64,000 nucleotides of DNA from Aaosphaeria pasadenensis (Eukaryota > Ascomycota > Dothideomycetes > Pleosporales). The stretch is from NCBI GenBank assembly GCA_022813625.1, contig JAKLMB010000035.1, positions 62,001 to 126,000 of the forward strand, given 5' to 3'. Below the pieces are notes generated by a model. The model saw only the letters and a program-made list of their open reading frames with translations, did not search any database and was not told the DNA's origin. Position numbers and translations under genes: made by a program. Shown piece by piece: positions 11,329 to 23,302 of this stretch (its first letter is position 1; every line of letters starts with the position of its first letter).

Positions 11329-12647
11329 TCAAGGCTCACCGGGCCAAATCTCATCCGCAATCTGCCTCACCAACGCAAGCTTCTTCTTCATACCCTCGAT
11401 ATCAATCAAATTTCCCTCCGCATGACTCGCAAACCCGCACTGCGGACTGACGCCCAATCTCTTGAGTGCCTGCTCCCGCGTCTCGCCAGACCCCTTCGCC
11501 ATGATATCGGCGGCTTCGTAGATACGCTGTTTCATTTTTTCCTTATCCTCCAGTTCCGGAAATTTCGATGTGATGACTCCGAGGATGACATTCTGCAATT
11601 GCGGTCAGATAGCTGTGCCATACTCATTTAAGCAGTTTGGCTTTACCTTGTTTGTAGGTAGATGTTGGAGGGGCTCGAAGCCTCCAGCACGAGGGGTGTC
11701 ATATTCCAAGTAGTAAGTGTTCATATTCAACGTCTTGAACAATTTCGTCGCAATGCGATCGTATCCGCCCTCGGAGAAGTGCCTTGAGTTTACGAAGTTT
11801 CCTCGGCAGAGATGCACGCCGACATGCATGTCATCTGGTTTCTTCGAAATGCAGTCATTATACAAGTCAATGTACAGATCGAGAAGCTCATCGGCGGTCA
11901 CGGTATTATTGGAATCCGTTTTCCAGCCCTCGAGCATCTTTTCGGAGCAGAAATCTATTCTGTGGTCAGTCCATTGCGGCAAAACGTGCCATTGTCAAGA
12001 TCGAAGAAGCACATACAAGCCAAGTTAGGATCATCGAATTGCACGTTTCGTAGTCCAGCTTTGTAAAGGATATCAAGCTCAACTTGATATGCCTTCGCCA
12101 CATCCGCGAAGTACTCCTTATCATTCGCATATACCTCCTTCGGAAACGCCTTTCCATCCACATACCTCAAATGGTACCAATTCGGCGCCGCAAGGGTAAG
12201 CTTGATATCTCCCCATTTCTCCTCCGGCAAAATCGACTTCAAATACTCCACTTGGTCCACATACGTGCTCTTGCCCGTATGCTTAATCTTCCCCACACAG
12301 TACACGCTCTCACCAGGCTTATGCCCGGTCTCCATGAACGCAGCAATGTCCGGCACGTACATGCGGAACGTCTCAATGGGCGGGTTCTGAATCTCCTCCA
12401 TGCCTTCTAGTTCAGGCCAGAAGGTCCCCCAGAACATGTGGCGACGATATTCTCCATCAGAGATGGGGCGGAAGCCCAGGTCGACTTGCGCCTTGACGAT
12501 ATCGTTGATTGCCTTGTCCTCGAGGGGCTTGAGCTCAGAGGATGATTTGCCATCTTTGTAGCGTGCGTCCAGGAGGTATTGGGGTCGCTTAAGGGAGCCG
12601 AGGTGCTCGGCGCGGAAGGGTGGGTTGCGATGGAGTTGGAAGGACAT
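11329..12647 (-). CDS. MetE C-terminal-like (cobalamin-independent methionine synthase family) protein
   Basis: Exons 12017-12647, 11647-11954 and 11329-11592 give 400 residues, about half of a full MetE, and match the stand-alone C-terminal UROD/MetE-like barrel family. The start MSFQLHRNPPFRAEHLGSLKRP is typical. Likely zinc ligands are retained: H258 and C260 in VGVHLCRGNF and C365 in SPQCGFAS, equivalent to the His, Cys and Cys ligands of MetE. The first intron join produces DDPNLAYFCSEKMLEGW. The N-terminal MetE half, which helps bind the polyglutamyl folate, is absent, so true methionine synthesis is unlikely. A methyl transfer between thiols or a catabolic demethylation is a reasonable guess, but the substrate is unknown. 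Introns: 11955-12016 and 11593-11646. Confidence 0.87.
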
Positions 12648-13635
12648 TGTCGTTTTGATGGCTCAGGTCAATTCAATTCAATTCAATTCACCTTATCTCA
12701 ATCGCTACAGAAATTTTGGAGATTCGAAAGATCTCGAAGAGTTACACAATCGATGGAAATAAATGGGAGGAAAACCGGGCTGGCGGTCGCTAGATCGTAT
12801 TCTACCTATATAACCGCTATGTACCCCTCACGATGTAGCTGTCATGTTTGGAAGCCTGCATCAGTGCTGATGCTGCGAGACGTCTTGACCCACTCATAAT
12901 GCAGTTTTACTGCTGTCGGCAGTTGCCAATTGACAGGGTTTCCGCTCTTGAGGGATAATGGACGCGACGGTTTCTTGGTGGCTGTTATGTATTGGAGGTT
13001 CCTTCGATCCACGCGTGCCCCCTCACTAGGCGAAGCTTACCCCGCGAGCTGTGACTAGGGATTGCGGCATGGGTTGGCGAGCTAGGAATGTTCTATGTTC
13101 TCTGGTGATCAATTGCAAGGTTTGAGTGGATGCCCTGTGAGATTGTACGAGATCGATATTGTTGGGTGGGCGTTGTGTGGCAATGGACTTGTTTGTTGTC
13201 TTTGTCCAATATGCGAGTGCACTAATACTCAATCTGAACTTGTTCTCGACCGGGCTGGAGTATATTAGTATTGACAATGCATTATGACTTGCATTCAACT
13301 TACCTCCTATATGATGAAACTGTGTATGATCTATAGTTTGCGAGGTTTAAAATGTTTAGGCTATATCCAGGTGCAGTAATCATTAGCAGATGTTGTTCGA
13401 ATTTTCCCATCCCACAGCAGCAAGAAGGGCATAGTCTGAAATGTACTCGATATTGACTCTGTCTTTGACTGATACTATCTCAATGATACGTTGGATTCAA
13501 TTCCTACGTTGATGATGAAGATCTGAACCCTCTTGCCTGCTCTTTCGAGATACAGAGTGACCACCAAATGTATAACTCCTATGCCGTATGAAGTGAACGG
13601 GTCACGTATATTGGTAGGGCCCTTCAATGCATTCA
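12648..13635. other. Intergenic: MetE-like promoter and SDR 3' flank
   Basis: Almost 1 kb without a supported gene. The left edge is the promoter of the MetE-like gene and contains a pentanucleotide repeat. A 90-codon frame at 13026-13298 shows no recognisable domain. Confidence 0.5.
12668..12691. repeat. TCAAT pentanucleotide microsatellite
   Basis: More than four tandem copies of TCAAT lie just upstream of the MetE-like start codon, probably in its 5' leader. Confidence 0.8.
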
Positions 13636-14759
13636 TTAAAGTTTAAAATCTCGTTTGACTAACTTTTCACTCAAGGCCCAAAGGTTCTCCGCGAGTTTTG
13701 GATCGTTAGCATGTGGAGCAGCATCAGTGAATTGGCAGTCGTGTAACAAGAGTCCTTGAGATTGGTTGAGAGCTGGATCAAATGCTGCTACAATAGTGGT
13801 TGCCGCGCCTTGGTCGTGGTTCTTCCAGAAGGGACTCGTCTTACGGATTGCTTCTTCCCCTTCTGCGTCTAGGTTTCGAGATAGGCCGGTCCAGATTGCT
13901 GAAGCAAATATTAATCAAATATGTTTCGCAATGACAGGAGTGAGACCGATACTTACATCCTGGATGAACTGCATAGGAGACAATACCTTGGTCCCTCAAC
14001 CGCTCCGTAAGGGAAAGCGAAAATAGAACGTTTGCAGTTTTCGCTTGCCCGTATGCGATATAGCCATTATAGACAGATCCATCCTTTCCTTGAAATATAG
14101 GAGGTAGAGTCTTCCCTGGAAACTTCTCTTCGTCGGGTATCTCCTTGCCTTCGAAGTTGTAGTCATGGAATCTGACCGGGCTCAACCTGTGACCTAGACT
14201 TGTGAGATTGACGACACGGGTGGCACCTGGAGGGCTCGACTTTGCCGCTACGTATAACGAAGGGAGAAGCAAATTTGTGAGAAGAAAATGTCCAATGTGG
14301 TTTGAACCGAATTGTGCCTCGATTCCTTCCGCCGTATGTTGTAGGGTAGGTGTCATGACGGCTGCATTATTGATAATCAAGTCGAGTTTGTTTGTAATGC
14401 TTGATATTTCCGCAGCGGCCTTCTTCACGGCTTCCTGAGAGGCGAGATCAAGAAGTACTGTCTGCACATTCACACTCGGGTAGCCCTCTTTGATCTTTTT
14501 GACAACTTCATCGAGTTTGGATTGGGTCCGGGATGCGAGGATCAAGATACTAGGCGATTGCGAAGCAACTGCAATGGCTGTTGATGAGCCTATGCTTTCA
14601 GGACTGACTCCAGTGATGAGTACTTCGCATGTCAGCGTATGTAAAATGATACTATTAGTGTTTTCTCAACCAACCATTGCGACCTTGGATCTGGTCAGAG
14701 AACGCCTTAGCAACCTCAAGACCGCCCGTCTCTTGATTCCATTCCGGGTGCGTTGTCAT
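13636..14759 (-). CDS. Short-chain dehydrogenase/reductase (retinol dehydrogenase/WWOX-like)
   Basis: NAD(P)-dependent oxidoreductase. Exons 14675-14759, 13957-14622 and 13636-13898 give 337 residues. The Rossmann cofactor loop ITGVSPESIG is created by the first intron join, so that intron (14623-14674) is well supported. Also visible are LIINNAAVM (NNAG-type motif), the catalytic serine region VVNLTSLGHR, and the YxxxK pair in YGQAKTAN, followed by YAVHPGSIWTGLSRNL. The C-terminus DPALNQSQGLLLHDCQF fits the fungal subgroup related to retinol dehydrogenases. The substrate cannot be told from sequence. The glycine loop is atypical (GVSPESIG rather than GxxxGIG), as in several fungal members. 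Second intron: 13899-13956. Confidence 0.9.
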
Positions 14760-16851
14760 TCTGCTTAAAGGCGAGTTGGATTTCGAGATTGTTTATATGA
14801 GGTTTCTTTGCATAAGCACATGGCATCATCTTATGTGGCAGCCCCACGTGCTAGACCAATCCTCCTCGGTCCCCCAGGTTGTCTAACCCATGTCGCATGA
14901 TTCCCTATTTGCCTGTCCTTGCAGCAGACAGTGCGCTACTTCGGTAACGCCTTAATTCCATAATTGACTATGAGTGCCATAGGAATCATAGCTCCGCGCA
15001 CATTGAATGTTTAAAAGGATTAGCGTTTATCGTTTATACTTAGGATCTTACCCCAACTTGATGTGGGGCAGACCGTGAATCAACTCTCGACCCCACAATT
15101 CACGATATCGCAATAAAATCTCAAAGTATAATGGCAAGATCGTGAAGCTGAACAGCGAAACTAATGTCAAAATGAGAAACCACTCCGGTATTATGGTGAA
15201 GTATGATTATGGGTATTTGCTGGTAATTGGACACAATGATTCGCATCCTAAATCAAAGCCTTATCTTTAGGATCAACTATTGCTAATGCCAACTCACTGG
15301 AAGATACGACTGCAACTCTTTCATATGCCCGAATGCTGAGTGATCTAAATGATAGTAGAGTAATTAGTTGTTCTATGTTTCGGGTCTCAGTTCAACGGTT
15401 CGTAAAGCCCATCGGTTGTATACCGACCTTCACTAACGAGGTTCGCACCAATGATATAGTGAATAGGAACATCCCAGGAAATATTCCATTCTGTTCAGAG
15501 CACCCCCTTGAATTGATAATACATTTGCTCTCTCAGAACTTGTAAAGGCCCATACTTGATAAGATTCATCGACCAAGTCATTGTCGTCTTTACAGCAAGC
15601 CGTGATCAAAATCCCGGACCAGCTTGAATTCATCAAGATTGAGAGATAAAAGTATAAATGAAACCCAGAGCCGGTTTGACGATGCTCCGTAGTCCACACC
15701 ATCTACTTATAGGTCCTGGAAGGCGTCGCAACAATACCACGCTAGCGAAATACTGTTCGAAGGTCCAACCTGCCATACAGTTATCATGCCATGGATTCAG
15801 AAGAGGGATTCCTCGGCCTAATATGTATTTGTGCGTTATCTGATGATGACGTGACAATGTATACACTCATAGACCCCCTTTCCAACATTGTAATAGCTGA
15901 GGAAGCCCAAATGAAATGTAAATGCCCGCCGGACTTCTCTTAAATCACACCTGTATCCACCAAAACTATGCACATAGTAACAATTGAGAGAGGAGAATTG
16001 GAAATTATTTCCGACTTCGGGTCTTGTCATGGAATATGAATACTGAGGGAGCGACAGGTCGGCCGCATAAAGCAAACCAGCTCCCTATTCCTGGCGATGA
16101 AGGAACTAAGTAAAGACTTTATGTCAGTGGGAATCGAACGAGTCAATAGCATTATAGTTTAGCATCTCTGAAAGCCACAACATTGGCGAGATTCCATTTC
16201 TTGTGCCATTTCATAAGACCAATCTTCCATTGTTAACGTTGTGCAACTGGCGTCGGACCTGGGCCGACACTAGGAGGCAATCCGAAACGCTAAAAAACAT
16301 ATTGGTACTGACTCGAAATGCGGAGAACGGTACGAGTATTGATGAGGCTACTTTGGCGTGACGACTATGGTTCCGATGTGACCGTAGCCCAGCTGGCTAA
16401 TCTGAAAACTGCGGAGTAGTGGGAACAGACAGCATGGTGAGAAGACGATCTTAAGTTTCGAATATGGTTCTTGGCGACGTCGAAAGACTACGAGTAGCAT
16501 AGTTTCTTGCAGTCCGTAATTTCAAGCGCTATACTGCAAAGAGTTCTTCTGCATCCGCGTGTATGGTTCTCGGTAGCCTTCCGAACTGACCACGTTTTCG
16601 GTCATGTCGGTAAAGCTGCCAACCACGGCTGAAAGCTTGAGTGAGAGAAACTAGTCTGGGGAATTCTTGGAAAAGGCTGGATTTCGAGTAATGGGGCCCC
16701 AGATTCTATCATTGATCCTGACCGCCATACCCCAGGCCTGACGCTTTGACGGACAGCATCCGACAATCTCAATGGCACTCTACGTATAAGATCTCTTCAC
16801 TGGCAGCAAAGCCAAAGCCGTATCCGTCTCAGGGAGATCTCGGATTTCATC
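14760..16851. other. Gene-poor stretch between the SDR and MFS starts
   Basis: Two kilobases flanked by divergent genes. The ends must hold the SDR promoter and the transporter promoter. Short open frames at 15433-16075 show no domain that I recognise. A small inverted repeat, CCCCA(8 nt)TGGGG, sits near 15051-15068. The middle could hold decayed sequence, but I cannot identify its source. Confidence 0.4.
16656..16735. promoter_or_regulatory. Three CreA-like sites upstream of the MFS transporter
   Basis: CTGGGG at 16656-16661 and CCCCAG at 16697-16702 and 16730-16735 fit the SYGGRG consensus of the carbon catabolite repressor CreA. They lie about 115-200 bp before the start codon. Single sites occur often by chance; three within 80 bp are suggestive only. 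Confidence 0.35.
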
Positions 16852-18586
16852 ATGACAGACCAAAAGCCTGACGTGAAAGAGTTCAGTACTACCAAGGACG
16901 TCGAACTTGATGAGCCGTCACCATATCGCAATTTATCTCCTGAAGATGCAGCTCTCATGCGATCTTACGAAGGCGAAAGGGGTAGAAAGGTAGTCCGCAA
17001 GGTATGTCGACCAGATTTCGTCCTCCAATTGTTTGGAGAAGCTAACTTTCCAGATTGACTACCGATTGGTGCCTGTCATGGCGGTTCTCTATCTCCTTGC
17101 ACACATCGATCGTGGAAATATTGGCAACGCAAAAATCGAAGGAATGGACAAAGACCTCGGATTGACCGGAAACCAATATAACATTGCGAGCACCATCTTC
17201 TTCGTTCCTTATATCATCTTCGGTACGATTTCTACAAGGTCAAGAAGTTGTGGATTTTGCTAATCGGGTCAGAAATTCCTTCAAACATCGTACTGAAAAA
17301 GGTTCGACCGAGCATTTGGCTATCTTTCTTGGTTGTATCTTGGGGAATCGTGATGACTTGCATGGGCGCGGTACAAAATTTCAAAGGAATGGTCGCATGC
17401 CGTGTCATGCTTGGACTTGCAGAGGTGAGAAGTAATATGTCCATGAAATGATCCTCTCGCTGACATCTGCCTCAAAGGCTGGTTTCTTCCCCGGAGCTGT
17501 ATTCATTGTGTCGTCATGGTATCCTCGACACGAACTACAACAGCGTTTGGCTCTGTTCTACACTGCTTCGGCTTTCTCTGGTGCTCTAAGCGGTCTCCTT
17601 GCTTTCGCAATTGCACGCATGAATGGCCTCCAGGGAATCAGGGGATGGAGGTGGATCTTTCTTATCGAGGGCGCAGTGACAGTAGCCGCTGGCCTCGTCA
17701 TGCCCTTCTTCATCATCGACTCCGCGGAGAGGGCTACCTGGCTTAGTGATGAGGAGAAACGCTTCATCGACCTCCGACTTCAACTCTCTGGTGTCCGCGC
17801 CGTTACCGAGGAGGGCGACAAGTTCTCTTTCAAGCTCCTTGGCAAAACTATGATTGATTGGAAGATCTGGCTCGGTATCATCCTTGCATGGGCCAACTCA
17901 GTGCCAAATGCGGCCTTCAAGTTTACGATGCCCCAGATTATCAAGCAGCTTGGGTTTGTCACCCAGACCGCACAACTTCTTACCATTCCACCCTACTTCT
18001 GCGGTGGTGTTTCCGCCTGGCTCGTCGGTCGTTACTCGGATAAATTTGCCTGGAGATTCCCTTTCATAGTTGGCCCACTCAGTGTCCTTATCGCAGCAAT
18101 GGGAATATTGTTTGGGCTCTCAGGCAATGTCAAGGGCAACGTTGGACCAATGTACTTTGGTATCGTGTTGGCGCAGATGGGTATCTACCCTCTCCTCCCT
18201 GGTATTTCAGCATGGGTAGGCAATAATCTTGCACCCTCGTGGAAGAGATCAATGGGCCTGGCCTGGCTGCTTGCTGCGGGAAATCTTGGAAGTAAGTCTT
18301 CATAGCAAACGCTGAATCATTGTTAAGGTGCTAATGACGCATTTCAGGCTTGGTTGGCACCAATATCTTCCTTGACCGTGAAGGCCCAAGGTACCCTACT
18401 GGATATGGCACAAGCTTGGGAATAGTCGTATTGGCCATGATTGCTGCAGTGGTACTCGAGTCGAATCTCTGGTCCCGTAATAAGAAGCAGAAGGCCATGT
18501 CAGAGACAGAGATCAGGACGCAATACTCACAGGTGGAGCTTGATGCAATGGGTGACAAGAGCCCGCTGTTCTATTACACTCTATAG
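16852..18586 (+). CDS. MFS transporter, allantoate permease (Dal5) family
   Basis: Plasma-membrane transporter of the anion:cation symporter group; relatives import allantoate, nicotinate, pantothenate and other organic anions. Exons 16852-17001, 17054-17222, 17273-17424, 17478-18291 and 18348-18586 give 507 residues. The first helix YRLVPVMAVLYLLAHIDRGN carries the family D-R-x-N motif. EIPSNIVLKKVRPSIW is restored by the 17223-17272 intron, and CRVMLGLAEAGFFPGAVF by the 17425-17477 intron. About 12 membrane segments are visible, with a long cytosolic loop after helix 6 and a soluble C-terminus (QVELDAMGDKSPLFYYTL). The acidic N-terminus of about 50 residues is cytosolic. The cargo is not predictable. 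It stands alone, with a decayed kinase gene downstream on the opposite strand. Confidence 0.92.
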
Positions 18587-18842
18587 TAAAGATATGGGTT
18601 GCGTCTAACGCTTCCCGGCTTTCACAGCGTTGGGTCAGTATGACATCGCGTAGGCGGGGCAAGCGTTTTGGGCATGCTTAGTGTAGGTATTATCTGCTTC
18701 TAAGGATTTTTGCATCTTTAGCCTTAAGCAATCCAGTGCAGATCCAGGGATAGACTAATCTAGGGCAACAGTCATCAGACATGTTGCCCTTTCGAAATCC
18801 AATTCACGTTGACATCAAATTTAAAAGAAGAGATGTAATTAA

Positions 18843-19590
18843 TTATGAGTTCTTCTCATATGGCTTCTACCTTTCATAGCAGTCACTTCTCATTATATTT
18901 TCACTACACAGATGATCTGATTATCTCCTCAATCCGCCCCCTTTCTTGAATCTGGCATCTGTGTTAGCTAAGATGGTTATGCGGCAACACATACCATTCT
19001 CAGCGGCTGCAAAATAGATTTGGTTCCAGGCCATATGAGACACTTTGTATGTTGGAAGTTGATTTTCGTGACGTATTTTTCTAGTGCGGCGGACTTCATT
19101 ATTCGACTCTTACCCTTAGTGCACGCAACTATTTCTCTGGTGAGTTGTCAAGCAGGTTACCCTTTAAACCCAATTTGCGACAGTGAGAGTCACCAAAATC
19201 GGCAAGAATGAGGTCTATACTCTGACTGTATCGATGCACAAGCATATTCAAGGTGCTTAAATTCGAGTGTACAATACCCTTCGCGTGGTTACAAGCAACG
19301 GCTTCGGTAATTTGAAGGCTCTATTTTATGCGCAAAGAGAAATCGCTATTTTCTCTGTCAACACGCGACTGATGGTTTCCACAATTTGCCCCAGCAAGCA
19401 GCAATGCATTAATTTCTGCGTCTTTATAGCATCCATAGTAACTAGAAATAGAGATCAGAGTTGAAGACTTGTTGGATAAGTGAACTTACCGAACAATTCG
19501 AGGATGGATCCTTCGCCTTTCTAAAATATCGGAATTTCCAAGAATTCCAAGATCGCGATTACTGACGAGGGCGAAGCTTGGTAAAAATAC
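18843..19590 (-). pseudogene. Decayed protein kinase gene
   Basis: Reading the minus strand gives kinase-like blocks in order. First HPRIVR, then a 48-nt intron with intact GTAAGT and TTTCTAG (19442-19489), whose removal yields YYGCYKDAEINALLL. Then SLQITEAVACNHAKGIVHS, NLSTLNMLVHR and SIDLILADFGDSHC, which correspond to the catalytic-loop and DFG regions. Further down, FKKGG, SDHLCSENIM and DCYER resemble the C-terminal lobe. In-frame stops fall at 19321-19323 (where relatives have tryptophan) and 19129-19131, with more below, and the catalytic aspartate position reads asparagine. The blocks match a fungal kinase-like family with HPRIVRYYG and HSDL motifs. It cannot make a full kinase. The start of the gene is too eroded to define. 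Confidence 0.75.
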
Positions 19591-21166
19591 CTACACCTAT
19601 CATTAAACATCCGGGAAATTTGTAAAATCGTTCTATTGAAGATTGTTCAGACAAGCTTGGATTTAACAAGTGCTAAATGAACACATATGCTCTTCGTATT
19701 GAACTCTTATACCACAGGATGCAATGCATATTGAATATAGAATAAACTATAGATGTGTTACAACTCAAAGTTCATATGACTTGATCGTGGATGCTTCGGA
19801 GAAGACTCTGAATCCGATTGAATTTTCTGGCTAGGTTTCTATGTTGGGTTGTTCCGATCGGGTACATGTGAATCATTATCGATATAAAATATGGCTTCTT
19901 GTATAACAAGAGCAAGGTACGTATAAAAGAGAGTTGAAACATCCCTGCATAACGCATTATTTGTTCTGAAACAATTAGCCTACCAATGTCATTAGAAGAT
20001 CTACTCCAGGAAGTGTACCTTGGCTTTGCAATCCGGTTGGCCACATTTTTCGTCGCTCTTCCCTGACCCAGCGTAATATAGTGTAGGCCGATGACCTTTT
20101 TTAAGCCGTTGGTCGCATGGTTCCATCGTTTCCGTCCTTTTGATATCCCCACAGCCATAGTATCGGATATCGGAGATTATTATGCGACACATAGTGATGA
20201 GGATCAGAGTTTAAGGTCTGAGCAGAAAGCCGGAGTGAAACAACTGAGAGAATTAGGGTGGCTATGGATTGCTATCTTGTGCGAGATTGTTTCCTTTTTA
20301 TTTTGAATTTTTTTTCCATGGGAGGACTCACCTCAAAGAGGACTCATTATGCCTCTAGGAGGACTCATTACACCTCTTCAACTCGACCGCTGTGTACTCC
20401 ATGTCTCCTTAGGATCTTGCTTTGGTGTAGTAAGCATTCGTGAACTTCTGAACACCTATGACTGTTGTTCTTCATACACTGGAGTACTCGTCGTCTCTGC
20501 TGTACCACAAAACTACGCGCATAGTTCGAACACATTCGCATACACAACTTTACCCATATCTGTAATCTGTGCCACAATGCTCAAAGAGCTCACGGGCATG
20601 TCAGCTAGTCTGTGTCGAATGATAGGCTTGTAAATGCGGGCATGTGCGCTGGCAGTGACTTGGTACCTGGCGCCTGGATTTGTGACTGGATCGCACGATG
20701 ACCCAGTGCCTGTTTTCATTTGGCATGGCTCAAGCTTCCTTGCTCTGTTCTTTGGTTGAAATATCCCCTCCTGTCCAATTCTGTCCCGTCTGGATCTGTC
20801 TTGTACTACAAAGTTCAGTGTAGTCAAGTTCTGCCTCGTTTCATTCTCGCTACAATACAACGCTGATTGTTCAACTAGTAAAGAAGGAAACCGAAAAGCA
20901 CATTGATGTACTAAACGCCAGGCAGGTGTATCTAGTTTAGAAAGCCAACAAGATCACGTTTATTCAGGGCACAACTGTTGTCATAAATCCATTCATCCAT
21001 GTGGTACTTCACAGAAATATAGTGAGCTTTCGAATAGCGATAGCGCTCTTGGGTAGGTTGACTCTGGATACTTCTAGCAGGTAAGAGATGACTCGCAAAT
21101 ATTCAACTTTGACCTTCAATATAGTAGTAATATATCTTTGGAGCAAATTATCTCAACGACAGCTGG
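19591..21166. other. AT-rich gene-free stretch
   Basis: No convincing gene. Open frames of up to 128 codons (19772-20158 minus, 20513-20860 minus) show no domain. It contains a short set of imperfect direct repeats near 20322-20367 and may include the eroded 5' end of the kinase relic. Confidence 0.4.
20322..20367. repeat. Three imperfect direct repeats of GAGGACTCA
   Basis: GAGGACTCA recurs at 20322-20330, 20338-20346 and 20359-20367, the last two with similar flanks (ATTATGCCTCT and ATTACACCTCT). Function unknown. Confidence 0.6.
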
Positions 21167-23302
21167 TCAATCGTACAAGCGTCCCTTTCTACAATCAGCA
21201 ATATCAAAATTATCAGCACCCTGTACAGAGCCTATAGCAAGTCTTCCGACTTTCTTCTCTCGTTCGACGTCTCCAAGTTTAATTTTCACATCTTGTAATA
21301 GTTTTGCTCTTTCTGCGGCGTTCAAATGGCTCCCATTAACTGGCAATTTCAAATGAGTATCGTATCTCGCAAGACTAGATACGTTCATCATAACGTCGGG
21401 TCCGTGGAGAAAGAAGGTCCGGATGATTGGCGTAACAAGGCTGGCTAAAACGAGGAGTGATGAGATTATAGCCAGTGTTGCAATCCAACCCTGATGCGCA
21501 ACTATACTATCACCAGCCCACTGAACAATTATTTCAGTCTCCCATAAACGTATTGCAGGTCCGTTTGGACCAAAGTTGTCCTGGAGAGTTGTGTGATTGA
21601 AATGCGGTATGAAGGATTGGTTGTTATCGAGGTAAATAGTATTCTCGAATCCTTTCGTATTAGGGAGGAGGATTAGTGGTATTGTTGACATACCGTTTAG
21701 GAGATAGAAGTACGTGTTCAACAATTGACCCAAACGAATAGAGTAATCCTCTGGGGACGTGTTATCGGCGCCCGTCATGGATCTATCCGCTAATCCAAAT
21801 GTTGGATTCGCAATGTACTGATCCATAAGCGATGGTTCGTTTTCTCGGCCTTTGATACTGCTGATGAAACTTTCAAGGAAGAATGGCCAGTAGCTAGGGC
21901 GTAAATCAAGGAGAGTCCATGCTGAGGGATGATGGTCCAACCGAGATGCCCGCACCCGTTCTAATGCACACCCCGATTCTCTGCATTCAATATTCGATTC
22001 GACATAAACACTTCTCACGTCACAGGACAATGGATTTTGACCAGTGGAGGTATTATAAGCCGGATAATAGTAAAAGTTGAAGGGTTGCAGGATGTCAGGG
22101 GCGACACCGGCTCTTTGCACCAAAGAGTCGTTGCTGTATCGAATGGTTGCTCCAGTTCCTCGGAATTCGAGAAGATCAGAGTCTCTTGTACCATTCAGGC
22201 TGCTATTTGATACGAAGCATTTCAGATCTAAGTACGAGGTCTGAATATAGTGATCATAATAACCTCCCATTTTTTCGGTTTCTCGTGATTCTCTGGGTAT
22301 GCCTACCAGAGCAAAGTATGCGGAGGACGAACCACTGAACACGTTATACCAACCGTCTTTATCAGCGTTGGAAGAATCCCCAGTCCCATAAGGTTGGGCT
22401 TTCATGATTCTTATATTTCTGTAAGGGTCTTTAGGTTGGTAACCATCGCCAGCATCGATTGATGATAAAATGAGCGTGCTCATGAAGAGCGAGTTGACCT
22501 TCTCGATCACCCAGGGGCCATTCGTCGTCTCATAGCCCTGTATATTTCCAGTAGGTACCATGTAGCGAACCATGTCCTTGCCAAGATTCTCTCTTGGGCG
22601 GATGGACATTAGTCTGAGGGTTGCTTGGCCTCCCACAGGGGACAGTGCCCAGATAGCTACCAAACATATTCCCAGGTAATTGAGTCTACGCATCTGGATT
22701 TGCGACGTAACGGTGCTTGTGAATGATGTGCTGGCTGCTAGAGTGTCAAGAATTCCCATTTTCTCCCCTTTCGCAAGACGCCAGCAGAGGATAGTGTGGG
22801 TCATTCGCCCAAGTACCGAAGCGAAAAGAATGGGAAACACGGTAGGGCCCTAGATCAATGTAAGCAGAGATCTTTCCAGCATTGATTTTACGGAATTTTG
22901 TACGTATTTAGTTGCACTCAGAAGTATTACAGCGATTGGAATTGGTTCATGTTTTTCATATTCCGTGATGGCGAAGGCGCCATCCTGTTTTTTGACGATC
23001 AATGCAAGCGCGAGGAAGGCGGCAGAACATGCAAATAGGATAACATCGAATCCAACATCGAAGATCGTTGATTGAAGAGAAGATCTAACAATCTTCGGAC
23101 GGGTTGGCCAACCCCTCGGTATTAACAATTCCTGATCCTGAAGTAGAAGAGCTACGCTTGCTTCAGAACTTTCAGCCTTGCCGGCGCGAGATGGTGGTGA
23201 TGAACATTCCTCGCTTGCATCGCGTCGCAAATGATGACGAAACTGAATTTGTGGTTTTCTCTGTTCGTTCTGTCCAATTTGGTGGGGGTTTGATGTTTCC
23301 AT
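21167..23302 (-). CDS. Large fungal integral membrane protein of unknown function
   Basis: Exons 22904-23302 and 21167-22849 give 693 residues; the 54-nt intron joins VILLSATKY to GPTVFPILFASVLGRM. The N-terminal 70 residues are polar. Membrane segments are visible at about 77-100 (VGFDVILFACSAAFLALALIV), 113-150 and near MRRLNYLGICLVAIWALSP. A long extracytoplasmic-looking region of about 370 residues follows, with several N-glycosylation sequons and scattered cysteines. A last membrane segment lies at 588-611 (WIATLAIISSLLVLASLVTP), followed by HGPDVMMNVSSLAR and a charged tail. The HGPDVLxxVSSLxR motif and layout recur in many uncharacterised Pezizomycotina proteins. I do not know a function and propose none. 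The neighbours give no clue. Confidence 0.85.

Noticed and set aside
15640..15870. LPGP motif on the minus strand reminiscent of a P450 hinge
   Set aside because: Nothing P450-like precedes or follows it in any frame; the match is four residues long.
16115..16200. tRNA-like T-arm, TTCGATTCC on the minus strand
   Set aside because: No acceptor stem, D-arm or anticodon arm can be folded around it; a chance match.
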